Position numbers and translations under genes: made by a program
NCBI GenBank assembly: GCA_020633725.1
Contig: JACKDC010000002.1
Coordinates: 558,001-622,000 of the forward strand
Origin: Candidatus Latescibacterota bacterium
GTDB lineage: Bacteria; Krumholzibacteriota; Krumholzibacteriia; JACNKJ01
DNA: 64,000 bases
Direction of reading: 5' to 3'
Shown here: one piece after another, positions 51,344-60,113 of the stretch
Position numbering within the stretch: position 1 is the stretch's first letter
How the letters are laid out: every line of letters starts with the position of its first letter
Notes under the pieces: model-generated
The model's input: only the letters and a program-made list of their open reading frames with translations
What the model was told of the DNA's origin: nothing
The model's database searches: none

Positions 51344-54037
51344 CTACTTGAGCAACACCATGCGCTTCGTCGCGCTCCGCCCCTCCGCCTCCAGCCGGTA
51401 GAAGTAGACGCCGCTCGCGGCCCGGTGGCCGTCGCCGTCCGCGCCGTCCCAGACCACGCGCTGCTCACCGGCGGCCAGCGGACCGTCCACCAGTGTGCGG
51501 ACCAGACGGCCCTGCGTGTCGAAGACGCGCAGCGTGGCCGCGCCGGCCGCGGCCAGGGTGAAGCGGATCTCCGTCTTCGGGTTGAAGGGGTTGGGGTAGT
51601 TGCCCGCCAGCGCGAAGGCCGCGGGGGTGTCGCCCGGCGCACTCGTGGCGGTCCAGGGCTCGCCGAAGAACTGATCGAGGATGGTCTCCACGTTCGTGCG
51701 CAGCGCGGTGAAGTTCATCCGGTAGGGGCGGCCCGCCAGGTAGACGAACTGCGCGCCCTCGGGCCGGAAGCTCCCGCCCCCCGGCTGCTGCGCGTGGACG
51801 CCGAGCCCACGCGTGGTGCCGAAGCCCGACGTGGTCTGGTAGAGCAGCGTGCTGCCGGGCCCCACGGCGGTGGAGAACACGTCGCAGAAGCTCTGGGTGC
51901 CGGTGAGGCCGATGTCCGTCAGGCCCGGGTAGACCGAGAGGTAGTTGCCGGGACTGCCGCTGTCCACGAAGTTGACGCCCAGGTAGTCGGCCAGGGCGCC
52001 GTCGAGGAAGTCCACGCCCATGCGGCTCATCAGGAGCACGTTGCCGCCCACCTCGAGGTAGGAGAGGATGGGCGTCTCCTGCCACTTGGGCAGGTCGCCG
52101 TTGAAGTTGTTGCCCACCCAGATGACGGTGGAGTAGGCGCCGATGACCTCCGCCGGCACGCTGCCGTGGCCGAGGGGCGCGGGCAGGGTGCTGGGGTAGC
52201 CGCCGGTGGGCGCGGGGAAGTTGTCCCAGAAGTCGATGGGATTGTCGCCCCAGAAGGCCTGCGCCTCGTAGGCGTTCTGGATCTCGGGCGCGTAGGTGTC
52301 CCAGTCCACGCCGTTCACGAGCAGGATGCCGTTCGCGAAGCTCGGATTGTTCACCGTGGTCTGCACCTGCCGCAGGATCCAGTGGTCGGGGTCGAGCGCT
52401 ACGCTCTCCAGGGCACCGGCCACCGTGAGATGGTAGTTCTCGGTGGCCAGGCTGTTCTGCACGGTGAAGTCCGTCGTGCCCTGATCGGTGACCACGCGCA
52501 GCTGGATGGGCATGGTGAAGAGCCCGGTGTTCGTCTGCAGCTGCTCGATCGTCACGTCCACGCCGTCTCCGGCCGGCGCATAGCTCAGCCGGTAGACGGG
52601 GAAGTAGTCCCCGTAGATCCACTCCTGGAAGAAGGCGTCGAGGTCCATGCCGCTCACGCCCTCGAGGACGTCCCGCAGCTGCTCCGTGGTGGCGCTGCCG
52701 TAGCCGTACTGCGCGCGGTAGGCGGCGAGGCCGGCGAAGAAGTCCGTCTCGCCCAGGGCGCCACGCAGCATGTGGACGACCCACGCGCCCTTGTCATAGC
52801 TGAGATTGCCGTCGAAGATGTTGTCGGTGAAGGGATTCTCCACGAACACCGTGCCGCCGCCGTAGTAGGCCATGCCGTCCATGTACTGGCGGTAGGCGTC
52901 CATGCCGCCGATGGAACCGTAGTAGTAGGCCTCCATCCAGCTCGCGAAGCCCTCGTTCAGCCAGATGTGCCCGAAGTCCGCGCAGGTGATCATGTCGCCC
53001 CACCACTGGTGCCCCAGCTCGTGGGCGATCACGCTTTCCCAGTCGCCGCCGAGGCTGGTGCAGGTCTGGTGCTCCATGCCGCCGCCCCAGTTGAACTCCG
53101 CGTGGCCGTACTTCTCGTTCACGAAGGGGTACTCGCCGAAGGCCTGCGAGTAGGTGTCGAGCATGCCCACGACCTTGCCGTAGTTCTCCTGCACCTGCGC
53201 GTAGTGGTCGGGATAGACGAAGAACTGCACGAGCATCGGGTCGCCCCCGCCCTGGGTGGGATAGGAGTCGGTGAAGACGGTGTAGGGGTAGGCCGTCACC
53301 GAGGCGAGGTAGGGCGCCATGGCGTAGTCGGTGTGCCAGTGGGACGTGTGCGTGCCGTTGCCGTTGTCCGTGTCGCTCGTCTCGAGGCCGTTGCTGGCCA
53401 CGATGAGCGCGGTGGGCACCGTGACGCGGATGTCCATCACCTCGGCCTTGTCGCTGTTGTCGTCCTTGCAGGGCCACCAGTCGCGCGCGCCGAAGGGTTC
53501 GCTGAGGGTCCAGATCAGGGTCTGTCCGGCGTGCGAGTCCCAGCCGAAGTACTCGCCCGAAGGGTTGCCCTGGTAGCTCACGCCGACCGTCACCAGCTCG
53601 CCGGTGGCGTAGCTGCGGTCGAGGGTCACGGTCACCAGGCTCGAGACGTGGGTCCAGGTCGTCGCGCCGCCGGCGGCCGTGGCGCCCGTCACCACCATCG
53701 GCGAGGTCAGGTCCAGCTCCATCGTGCTGACGGGCCCGGCCGTCACCTGGGCGACGATCAGGTTCGTGCCCGTGAGCACGTGCGTCGTCGGGTTCAGGTT
53801 CACCGAGAGGTCGTAGCTCTGGACGTCGAACTGCTCCTGATTGGGCGTGCGCTGGAAGTCCGCGAGCAGGCGCGCCTCGGCGCCGCGCTGCTTCAGGGCG
53901 GCCTCGTTGGCGCGCGCGGCGCGGCTCTCCTCGAGCAGGCGGGGGATGTCCAGTTCGCCCGGCGCCGCCGCCGCGAGGAGGGGCAGACCGAGCAGCAAAA
54001 GGGTGACGAGCAGGCGAGGGACGACTCGACTGGGCAT
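51344..54037 (-). CDS. Secreted M1-family aminopeptidase with YPNPFNP tail
   Basis: An 897-residue exported metallopeptidase. Signal peptide about 1-25. The N-terminal beta saddle (SYDLSVNLNPTTHVLTGTNL) is followed by the catalytic domain with exopeptidase motif GGGMEH (318-323) and zinc motif H339-E340-L-G-H343 plus E362 in LNEGFASW. A C-terminal region (about 560-800) has a gated ThuA/GATase-like look (VIWVGNNFNGDLPKW, EVGGNVLLMSRMGVDFL). The sorting tail YPNPFNPKTEIRF to RMVLLK ends it. Removes N-terminal residues from extracellular peptides. Its promoter lies at 54134-54163. Confidence 0.92.
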   Translation of the reverse strand: MPSRVVPRLLVTLLLLGLPLLAAAAPGELDIPRLLEESRAARANEAALKQRGAEARLLADFQRTPNQEQFDVQSYDLSVNLNPTTHVLTGTNLIVAQVTAGPVSTMELDLTSPMVVTGATAAGGATTWTHVSSLVTVTLDRSYATGELVTVGVSYQGNPSGEYFGWDSHAGQTLIWTLSEPFGARDWWPCKDDNSDKAEVMDIRVTVPTALIVASNGLETSDTDNGNGTHTSHWHTDYAMAPYLASVTAYPYTVFTDSYPTQGGGDPMLVQFFVYPDHYAQVQENYGKVVGMLDTYSQAFGEYPFVNEKYGHAEFNWGGGMEHQTCTSLGGDWESVIAHELGHQWWGDMITCADFGHIWLNEGFASWMEAYYYGSIGGMDAYRQYMDGMAYYGGGTVFVENPFTDNIFDGNLSYDKGAWVVHMLRGALGETDFFAGLAAYRAQYGYGSATTEQLRDVLEGVSGMDLDAFFQEWIYGDYFPVYRLSYAPAGDGVDVTIEQLQTNTGLFTMPIQLRVVTDQGTTDFTVQNSLATENYHLTVAGALESVALDPDHWILRQVQTTVNNPSFANGILLVNGVDWDTYAPEIQNAYEAQAFWGDNPIDFWDNFPAPTGGYPSTLPAPLGHGSVPAEVIGAYSTVIWVGNNFNGDLPKWQETPILSYLEVGGNVLLMSRMGVDFLDGALADYLGVNFVDSGSPGNYLSVYPGLTDIGLTGTQSFCDVFSTAVGPGSTLLYQTTSGFGTTRGLGVHAQQPGGGSFRPEGAQFVYLAGRPYRMNFTALRTNVETILDQFFGEPWTATSAPGDTPAAFALAGNYPNPFNPKTEIRFTLAAAGAATLRVFDTQGRLVRTLVDGPLAAGEQRVVWDGADGDGHRAASGVYFYRLEAEGRSATKRMVLLK

Positions 54038-54133
54038 GGGGACGCTCCGGGGTTCGAGGGCTGGGTCGTGAGCGCAGATGTCCGCGCGGACGGGCCGGAA
54101 CGGCGTCGTTCCGGCCCCGCGCTCAACATGTAG

Positions 54134-54163
54134 ATTTTACCACAGTTGCGTGGCCGAGGCCAA
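54134..54163 (-). promoter_or_regulatory. Predicted promoter of the M1 aminopeptidase gene
   Basis: On the minus strand, TTGGCC (54163-54158), 18-base spacer, TAAAAT (54139-54134), about 97 bases before ATG 54037. Confidence 0.5.
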
Positions 54164-54174
54164 GCGCGCAGCGC

Positions 54175-55167
54175 TCAGATGTACGGCGGGGCCGGCGCGG
54201 GCCGGTTGTCGAGGATCCCCTCGATCCGCTCCATCACGGCGGGCGTCAGCGCGTCCAGCAGCTCCATGGCCTTCATGTTCTCCTCGACCTGCGCCGCCCG
54301 GCTGGCCCCGGTGATGACCGAGCTCACGCGAGGGTTCCTGAGACACCAGGCCAGGGCCAGCTGCGCACGGCTGCAGCCGAGTTCCTCGGCCACGGCCTTG
54401 AGCGCGCGCACCTTGGGCAAACGCTCGGCGCCGAGCGGGCCGTCGAAATCGTCGCGCAGCCAGGCGTACTGCTCGAGCGTGGGGCGACTGCCCTCGGGCA
54501 CGCCGTCGTCGTACTTGCCCGTGAGCAGGCCGCCGGCCAGCGGGCTCCAGATCGTCGTGCCGAGTCCCGGGTCGGCATAGAGCGGCGCGTACTCCCGCTC
54601 CACCCGATCGCGATGGAACATGTGGTACTGCGGCTGCTCCATGGTGGGGGGGATCAGATGCTCCCGCGCCGCCACCGCGTGGGCGTGGCGGATCTCCTCG
54701 GCGCTCCATTCGCTGGTGCCCCAGTAGAAGGCCCAGCCCTGGTCGACGACCCAGCTCATGGCGCGGACGGTCTCCTCCATGGGCGTGCGCGGGTCGGGAC
54801 GATGACAGAAGACCAGGTCGACGTAGTCGAGCTGCAGCCTTCCCAGCGCGGCGTGCATGCCCTCGATGACGTGCTTGCGGCTGAGGCCGCGGTCGTTGGG
54901 GCCGCGACCGCCCCAAAAGATCTTGGTGGAGATCACCAGGTCGGAGCGCTTCCAGCCCACGTCCTTGAGCACCTTGCCCATGATGCGCTCGGACTCGCCG
55001 CCGGCGTAGGCCTCCGCGTTGTCGAAGAAGTTCACCCCCGCGTCGCGGGCGGCCTCCATGCAGGCGCGCGCCTCCTTCTCGCGAAGCTGCGTGCCGAAGG
55101 TGACCCAGGAGCCGAGGCTGAGGGCGGAAACGTGCAGGCCGCTGCGGCCGAGCTGACGGTACTCCAT
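54175..55167 (-). CDS. Aldo/keto reductase, potassium-channel-beta subfamily
   Basis: A 330-residue cytoplasmic NADPH-dependent TIM-barrel oxidoreductase. The catalytic tetrad is visible: Asp in GVNFFDNAEAYAGGESE with its Tyr, Lys in DLVISTKIFWGG, His in YVDLVFCHRPD. The cofactor end reads RNPRVSSVITGASRAAQVEENMKA. It resembles YghZ/KvBeta proteins, which reduce reactive aldehydes such as methylglyoxal. GGAAGCAGC precedes ATG 55167. Substrate is unknown here. Divergent from the transsulfuration genes. Confidence 0.94.
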   Translation of the reverse strand: MEYRQLGRSGLHVSALSLGSWVTFGTQLREKEARACMEAARDAGVNFFDNAEAYAGGESERIMGKVLKDVGWKRSDLVISTKIFWGGRGPNDRGLSRKHVIEGMHAALGRLQLDYVDLVFCHRPDPRTPMEETVRAMSWVVDQGWAFYWGTSEWSAEEIRHAHAVAAREHLIPPTMEQPQYHMFHRDRVEREYAPLYADPGLGTTIWSPLAGGLLTGKYDDGVPEGSRPTLEQYAWLRDDFDGPLGAERLPKVRALKAVAEELGCSRAQLALAWCLRNPRVSSVITGASRAAQVEENMKAMELLDALTPAVMERIEGILDNRPAPAPPYI

Positions 55168-55303
55168 GCTGCTTCCTTTCGGACGGGACCGTCCCGGAGC
55201 CTAGTGAAAGCGGGGGTCGACTTCCAGCCCCTGCCGCGATTTTCCCTGGCCGCAGCGGCGTGAAGACGGCATTCTGCGCCAAGCCCTCACGAAAGGACGC
55301 GCC

Positions 55304-56290
55304 ATGCCCCCGAGCATGACGCCGGCCACCGGCATCCTCGCCCTCATCGGCAACACGCCGATGCTCGAGCTCACCCGCCTGGACACGGGCCCCTGCCGGC
55401 TCTTCCTCAAGTTGGAGCTGGCCAACCCGGGCGGTTCGATCAAGGACCGCATCGGCGTGTCCATGATCGCCGCCGCCGAGGCCGACGGCTCCCTGCGCCC
55501 CGGCATGCGCATCGTCGAGGCCAGCGCGGGCAACACCGGTCTCGCCCTGGCGCTGGTGGGGGCGGCCAAGGGCTACGCCTGCACCATCGTCATGCCCGAC
55601 AAGATGAGCCGCGAGAAGATGGACCACCTCCGCGCCCTCGGCGCCGAGGTCGTGGTGACGCGCAGCGACGTCACCAAAGGCCACCCCGAGTACTACGCGG
55701 ATCTCGCCCAGCGCCTGGCCGCCGAGCGCGGGGACTGCTGGTACGTCAACCAGTTCGCGAACCCGGCGAATCCGCTGGCCCACGAGCGGACGACCGGTCC
55801 GGAGATCCTCGCGCAGATGGAGGGGCGGGTGGACGCCATCGTGCTCGGCGTGGGTTCCGGCGGCACGGTGACGGGCCTCAGCCGGCACTTCGCCGCCGCT
55901 TCGCCCGCGACGGAGTTCGTGCTGGCCGACCCGGAGGGCTCGGTGCTGGCCGCGGCGGTGGAGGGCCGCGCGGCGCCCGAGCCGGGGAGCTGGCGGGTGG
56001 AGGGCATCGGCGAGGACTTCCTGCCGCCGATCCTCGATCTCGGGCGCACGCGGCGGGCCTACACCATCGGCGACGCGGAGAGCTTCCGCACGGCGCGCGC
56101 GCTGCTGCGCGAGGAGGGCGTGCTGGCGGGATCGTCCACGGGCTGTCTGCTGGCTGCGGCGCTGCGCTACTGCCGCGCGCAGACCGCGCCGAAGCGCGTG
56201 GTCACGCTGGCCTGCGACACCGGGAACAAGTACCTGTCCAAGTTCTACGACGACACCTGGCTGGCCGCCCAGGGCCTGCCCTGCGACTGA
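55304..56290 (+). CDS. PLP-dependent cysteine synthase / cystathionine beta-synthase
   Basis: A 328-residue fold-type II PLP enzyme. The PLP Lys is K47 in NPGGSIKDR; the substrate loop is EASAGNTGLALAL and the phosphate loop GVGSGGTVTGLS. VEGIGEDFLPPILD and the C-terminal GNKYLSKFYDDTWL resemble the catalytic core of cystathionine beta-synthase more than CysK. Together with the gamma-synthase/lyase 21 bases downstream, this suggests reverse transsulfuration from homocysteine to cysteine. AAAGGA precedes ATG 55304; ATG 55316 is an alternative. Confidence 0.92.
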   Translation: MPPSMTPATGILALIGNTPMLELTRLDTGPCRLFLKLELANPGGSIKDRIGVSMIAAAEADGSLRPGMRIVEASAGNTGLALALVGAAKGYACTIVMPDKMSREKMDHLRALGAEVVVTRSDVTKGHPEYYADLAQRLAAERGDCWYVNQFANPANPLAHERTTGPEILAQMEGRVDAIVLGVGSGGTVTGLSRHFAAASPATEFVLADPEGSVLAAAVEGRAAPEPGSWRVEGIGEDFLPPILDLGRTRRAYTIGDAESFRTARALLREEGVLAGSSTGCLLAAALRYCRAQTAPKRVVTLACDTGNKYLSKFYDDTWLAAQGLPCD

Positions 56291-56311
56291 CCCCCGCGAA
56301 CGAGGAGCAGC

Positions 56312-57475
56312 ATGGCCACGCGCAAGAGCACGCACGTCGAGACGCTCGCCGTCCACGGCGGTCAGCGCCCCGATCCCCTCACCGGCGCGGTGAGCGTGCC
56401 CATCTACCAGACGTCCACCTACGCCCAGCGCGCGCCCGGCGAGCACTTGGGCTTCGAGTACTCGCGCACGGACAACCCCACGCGCAGCGCGCTGCAGGCG
56501 AGCCTCGCGGCGCTGGAGGGCGGCGAGCGGGCGCTGGTCTTCGCCTCGGGCATGGCCGCCGCCGACGCGGTGCTGCACCTCTTCGCCGCCGGCGATCACG
56601 TGCTCTGCTGCGACGATCTCTACGGCGGCAGCTACCGCCTCTTCGACAAGGTCTATCGCCGGCAGGGCCTGCGCTTCGACTTCGTCGACCTCACCGATCC
56701 CGCGCGCCTCGACGCGGCGCTCACGCCCGCGACGAAGCTGCTCTGGCTCGAGACGCCCACCAATCCCATGCTCAAGGTGCTGGACGTGGCCGCGCTCGCC
56801 GCGCGCTGCCGCGAGCGCGGCGTGCTCTGCCTCGTGGACAACACCTTCCTCTCCCCGGCGCTGCAGAATCCGCTGGCGCTGGGCGCGGACATCGTGCTCC
56901 ACAGCACGACGAAGTACGTCAACGGCCACGCCGACGCGGTGGGGGGCGCGCTGGTCACGGCGGACCCCGCGCTGGGTCAGCGGCTCGCCTTCATCCAGAA
57001 CGCCGTGGGCGCCGTGCCCGGTCCGCAGGACTGCTACCTGGTCCTGCGCGGCATCAAGACGCTCGCGCTGCGCATGCGCCAGCACGAGGCGAACGCGGCC
57101 GCCGTGGCCGCGCACCTGGACGGCCACCCGCAGGTGGAGCGGCTCTACTGGCCGGGGCTCGCGTCACATCCCGGGCATGCGGTCGCGGCCCGGCAGGCGA
57201 AGGGCTTCGGCGGGGTGATCTCCTTCGTGCTCGCCGGCGGGCTGCCGGCGGCGAAGCGCTTCCTCGGCGCGCTGGGGCTCTTCACGCTCGCAGAGAGCCT
57301 CGGCGGCGTGGAGAGCCTGGTGGAACATCCCGCGATCATGACCCACGCCAGCGTGGAGCGCGAGATCCGTGAGCGGCTGGGCATCGTCGACGGGCTGATC
57401 CGCCTGTCGGTGGGCATCGAGCATCCCGACGATCTGCTCGCCGACCTGGACGCGGGTTTCGCGGCCGCGCGCTGA
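56312..57475 (+). CDS. Cystathionine gamma-synthase/gamma-lyase family PLP enzyme
   Basis: A 387-residue Cys/Met-metabolism PLP enzyme. Signatures: YSRTDNPTRSALQASLAALE, FASGMAAADAVLHL, ETPTNPMLKVLD and the PLP Lys K201 in HSTTKYVNGHADAVGG. SLGGVESLVEHPAIMTHAS and GLIRLSVGIEHPDDLLADL complete the fold. Lyase and synthase are not separable by eye; the adjacent beta-synthase favours gamma-lyase. GAGGAG precedes the ATG. The next gene starts 11 bases later. Confidence 0.93.
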   Translation: MATRKSTHVETLAVHGGQRPDPLTGAVSVPIYQTSTYAQRAPGEHLGFEYSRTDNPTRSALQASLAALEGGERALVFASGMAAADAVLHLFAAGDHVLCCDDLYGGSYRLFDKVYRRQGLRFDFVDLTDPARLDAALTPATKLLWLETPTNPMLKVLDVAALAARCRERGVLCLVDNTFLSPALQNPLALGADIVLHSTTKYVNGHADAVGGALVTADPALGQRLAFIQNAVGAVPGPQDCYLVLRGIKTLALRMRQHEANAAAVAAHLDGHPQVERLYWPGLASHPGHAVAARQAKGFGGVISFVLAGGLPAAKRFLGALGLFTLAESLGGVESLVEHPAIMTHASVEREIRERLGIVDGLIRLSVGIEHPDDLLADLDAGFAAAR

Positions 57476-57486
57476 CGGGAGGAGCC

Positions 57487-58947
57487 GTGCGACGGGCGGC
57501 GCTGCTGCTGGTCTACCTCGCGATCGCCACGACGCTCGTCCTGGCGCACGAGCCCTGGCGCGACGAACTGCAGGCCTGGTCCCTCGCCCGCGGCAGCGCC
57601 AGCCTCGCCGGTCTCGTCGACGCCACGCGCTACGAAGGGCATCCCAGCGGCTGGTATCTGCTGCTCTTCGCGCTCACGCGCGCGACGGCGAGCTTTCGCG
57701 CCGTGCAGCTGCTTCATCTCGGACTGATCGGCGGCGCGGTCGCCCTGCTCGTCTGGCGCGCACCGCTGACCGGCCTGCAGAAGGCGCTTGCCGTGTTCGG
57801 CTACTTCCTCGTCTACGAGTACGCGGCCCTGGCGCGGAACTACGCGCTCGGCGTGCTCGGGCTCTTCCTCTTCGCCGCGCTGGCGCGCGACTGGCGACGC
57901 CACTGGCTCGGCATGGCGCTCGCCCTGCTGCTGATGCTCCAGGCGAACGCCTACGCGGCGCTGCTCGCCCTCGCGATGGCCGTGCCGACCGGTGTCGTCC
58001 TCTGGCGTCGCGCGGCGGGCGAGTCGAGGCTCAGGCGGCGGCTCGCCCTGGCGGGGCTGATCGTCGCCGTGGGCGCGCTGATCTCCGTGATGGACCTGCG
58101 CGCGCCCGCCGACTCGAGCTTCATGCCCGCGTGGCACTGGCGGGATCCGGCGATCGGCGCCGTGCTGCGCGTCTTCGCCCACGCCTTCGTGCCCGTTCCA
58201 CGGCCGACCCTGCACTTCTGGAACACGAGCCTGCTCGACACGGTCGGCTCCCCCTGGCTGGAGTGGGCCGTCGCGCTCGCCGCGCTGACGGCGGTGCTGG
58301 CGATCCTGCGGCGACGTCCCGTGGCGCTCGCGGCCTTCGCGCTGGCCTGCCTCGCGCTGGGTGGGCTCATGGCCGTGAAGTACCTCGGCTTCCTGCGCCA
58401 CCACGGGCACTTCTACCTGGCCTTCCTCGGCGCGCTGTGGCTGGGCGAGAGCCTGGCGCCCGACGCCCCGCCGCGCGGCCGGACCGCCTCCGCCCTGCTC
58501 ACCGCGCTGCTCGCGCTGCAGGTGCTGGCCACGCTGCCGGCCGCCGCGATCGAGCTGCGCTATCCCTTCAGTCGCAGCCGTGAGGCGGCGGCGTTCGTCG
58601 CGACGCAGGTCGACGCGCGCTGCGACCGGGTGGGCAGCCCCGACCACGCCGCGTCGGCGGTGGCCATGTGGCTGAACGCGCCGCTATACTATCCGCGCGG
58701 CGAGCGCGAGGCCGTCGCGCTGGTCTGGGATGCGCGCCGCGGTGGCGATGAACCGGCCGACCCGCTGCCCGCGCTGCGCGAACGGGCGCGGGCGAGCGGC
58801 TGCGCGCTGCTCATCACCAACCGGCCCCTCGAGGCCGCGGCGCTGAGCCAGGGGCTCGCGCCGCTGGCGAGTTTCGCGCCGGCGATCGAGGCCACGGAGG
58901 TCTACTACCTCTACCTCGCCACGGACTCGACGGCCGTTCACCCCTGA
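57487..58947 (+). CDS. GT-C-type membrane protein (putative glycosyltransferase)
   Basis: A 486-residue polytopic membrane protein with about 10 helices and a C-terminal soluble portion (about 365-486). The first extracytoplasmic loop has HEPWRDELQAWSLARG, the acidic motif of GT-C/ArnT-like dolichyl- or undecaprenyl-phosphate sugar transferases. EGHPSGWYLLLFALTRAT follows, like family-39 relatives. GTG 57487 is chosen for the GGGAGGAG just upstream. Acceptor and sugar are unknown. It lies in a run of plus-strand genes between metabolism genes and moeB. Confidence 0.75.
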   Translation: MRRAALLLVYLAIATTLVLAHEPWRDELQAWSLARGSASLAGLVDATRYEGHPSGWYLLLFALTRATASFRAVQLLHLGLIGGAVALLVWRAPLTGLQKALAVFGYFLVYEYAALARNYALGVLGLFLFAALARDWRRHWLGMALALLLMLQANAYAALLALAMAVPTGVVLWRRAAGESRLRRRLALAGLIVAVGALISVMDLRAPADSSFMPAWHWRDPAIGAVLRVFAHAFVPVPRPTLHFWNTSLLDTVGSPWLEWAVALAALTAVLAILRRRPVALAAFALACLALGGLMAVKYLGFLRHHGHFYLAFLGALWLGESLAPDAPPRGRTASALLTALLALQVLATLPAAAIELRYPFSRSREAAAFVATQVDARCDRVGSPDHAASAVAMWLNAPLYYPRGEREAVALVWDARRGGDEPADPLPALRERARASGCALLITNRPLEAAALSQGLAPLASFAPAIEATEVYYLYLATDSTAVHP

Positions 58948-58961
58948 CCCGCAGGAGCCGC

Positions 58962-60113
58962 ATGCACGAGTTGCCCGAACTGGAGCCCCGCGAGCTGGCG
59001 CGCTATGCGCGGCACGTCTCCCTGCCCGAGCTGGGGGAGCGGGGGCAGCGCCGTCTCAAGGCAGGCAGCGTGCTCCTGGTGGGAGCGGGCGGGCTGGGCT
59101 CGCCGGCGGCGCTCTACCTGGCTGCGGCGGGCGTGGGGCGGCTGGGCATCGTCGACTTCGACGCGGTCGACCTGAGCAACCTGCAGCGGCAGGTGCTGCA
59201 CGGGACCTCGTCGCTGGGCGTGGCGAAGGTGGACTCGGCGGCGGCGCGCCTCGCGGATCTCAACCCCGACATCGTGATCGAGCGGCATCCGCTGCGCCTG
59301 ACCGCCGCCAATGCGCGGGCGCTGGTGCGCGACTACGACGTCGTGCTCGACGGCTCGGACTCCTTCGCCACGCGCTACCTCGTCAACGACGCCTGCGGCC
59401 TCGAGGACCGCCCGCTGGTCTACGGGAGCATCTTCCGCTTCGAGGGACAGGCGGCGGTCTTCCACGCCGGCCGCGGACCGTGCTACCGCTGCCTCTTTCC
59501 CGCGCCGCCTCCGCCCGAACAGGCGCCCAACTGCGCGGAGGGCGGCGTGCTCGGCGTGCTGCCCGGGATCATCGGCACGGTGCAGGCCACCGAGGCCATC
59601 AAGCTGCTGCTGGACCTCGGCGAGACGCTGCTCGGCCGCCTCCTGCTATTCGACGCGCTCGAGATGCGCTTTCGCGAGTTCACGGTCGCGCGCGACCCCG
59701 CCTGCGCCCTCTGCGGCGACGCGCCCACGATCACCGAGCCGGTGGAGCTCGACGACCCGGGCTGCGCGGTGGAACTGGAGGCCCCGCCGGCGGGCGTGGT
59801 CAACCTGACGCCGCGCGAACTGGCCGCGCGTCTCGCCGCCGGCGACGCGCCGCTGCTGCTGGACGTGCGCAATCCCTTCGAGTGGCGGATCTGCCATCTG
59901 GACGGCGCGCTGCTGTTGCCGCTGGATTCGCTGCTGTCGCAGCTGGGTCAGCTGGACCCCGCGCGCGAGACGGTCATCTACTGCCACACCGGCGTGCGCA
60001 GCGCCGCGGCGGCGGAGTTCCTGCACCGGCAGGGCTTCCGCCGCGTGGCCAATCTGCTCGGGGGCATCCACCGCTGGTCATTGGAGGTGGACCCCAGCGT
60101 GCCGACCTACTGA
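58962..60113 (+). CDS. moeB: MoeB/ThiF-like E1 enzyme fused to rhodanese
   Basis: A 383-residue sulfur-carrier activating enzyme. The adenylylation domain (about 10-250) has YARHVSLPELGERGQRRL, LLVGAGGLGSPAALYLAAAGVG and the zinc pairs CYRC and CALC. The C-terminal rhodanese domain (about 275-383) has active-site C341 in YCHTGVRS. Such fusions adenylate the GG end of MoaD/ThiS-type carriers and load sulfur; a matching carrier lies at 61229-61504. It overlaps the end of the convergent BNR-repeat gene by 7 bases. Confidence 0.94.
   Translation: MHELPELEPRELARYARHVSLPELGERGQRRLKAGSVLLVGAGGLGSPAALYLAAAGVGRLGIVDFDAVDLSNLQRQVLHGTSSLGVAKVDSAAARLADLNPDIVIERHPLRLTAANARALVRDYDVVLDGSDSFATRYLVNDACGLEDRPLVYGSIFRFEGQAAVFHAGRGPCYRCLFPAPPPPEQAPNCAEGGVLGVLPGIIGTVQATEAIKLLLDLGETLLGRLLLFDALEMRFREFTVARDPACALCGDAPTITEPVELDDPGCAVELEAPPAGVVNLTPRELAARLAAGDAPLLLDVRNPFEWRICHLDGALLLPLDSLLSQLGQLDPARETVIYCHTGVRSAAAAEFLHRQGFRRVANLLGGIHRWSLEVDPSVPTY

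Noticed and set aside
51227..57127. Large frames (968 and 996 codons) opposite the aminopeptidase and the transsulfuration genes
   Set aside because: Composition is biased to Val, Gly, Arg and His, with no domains; antisense to genes with intact catalytic motifs.
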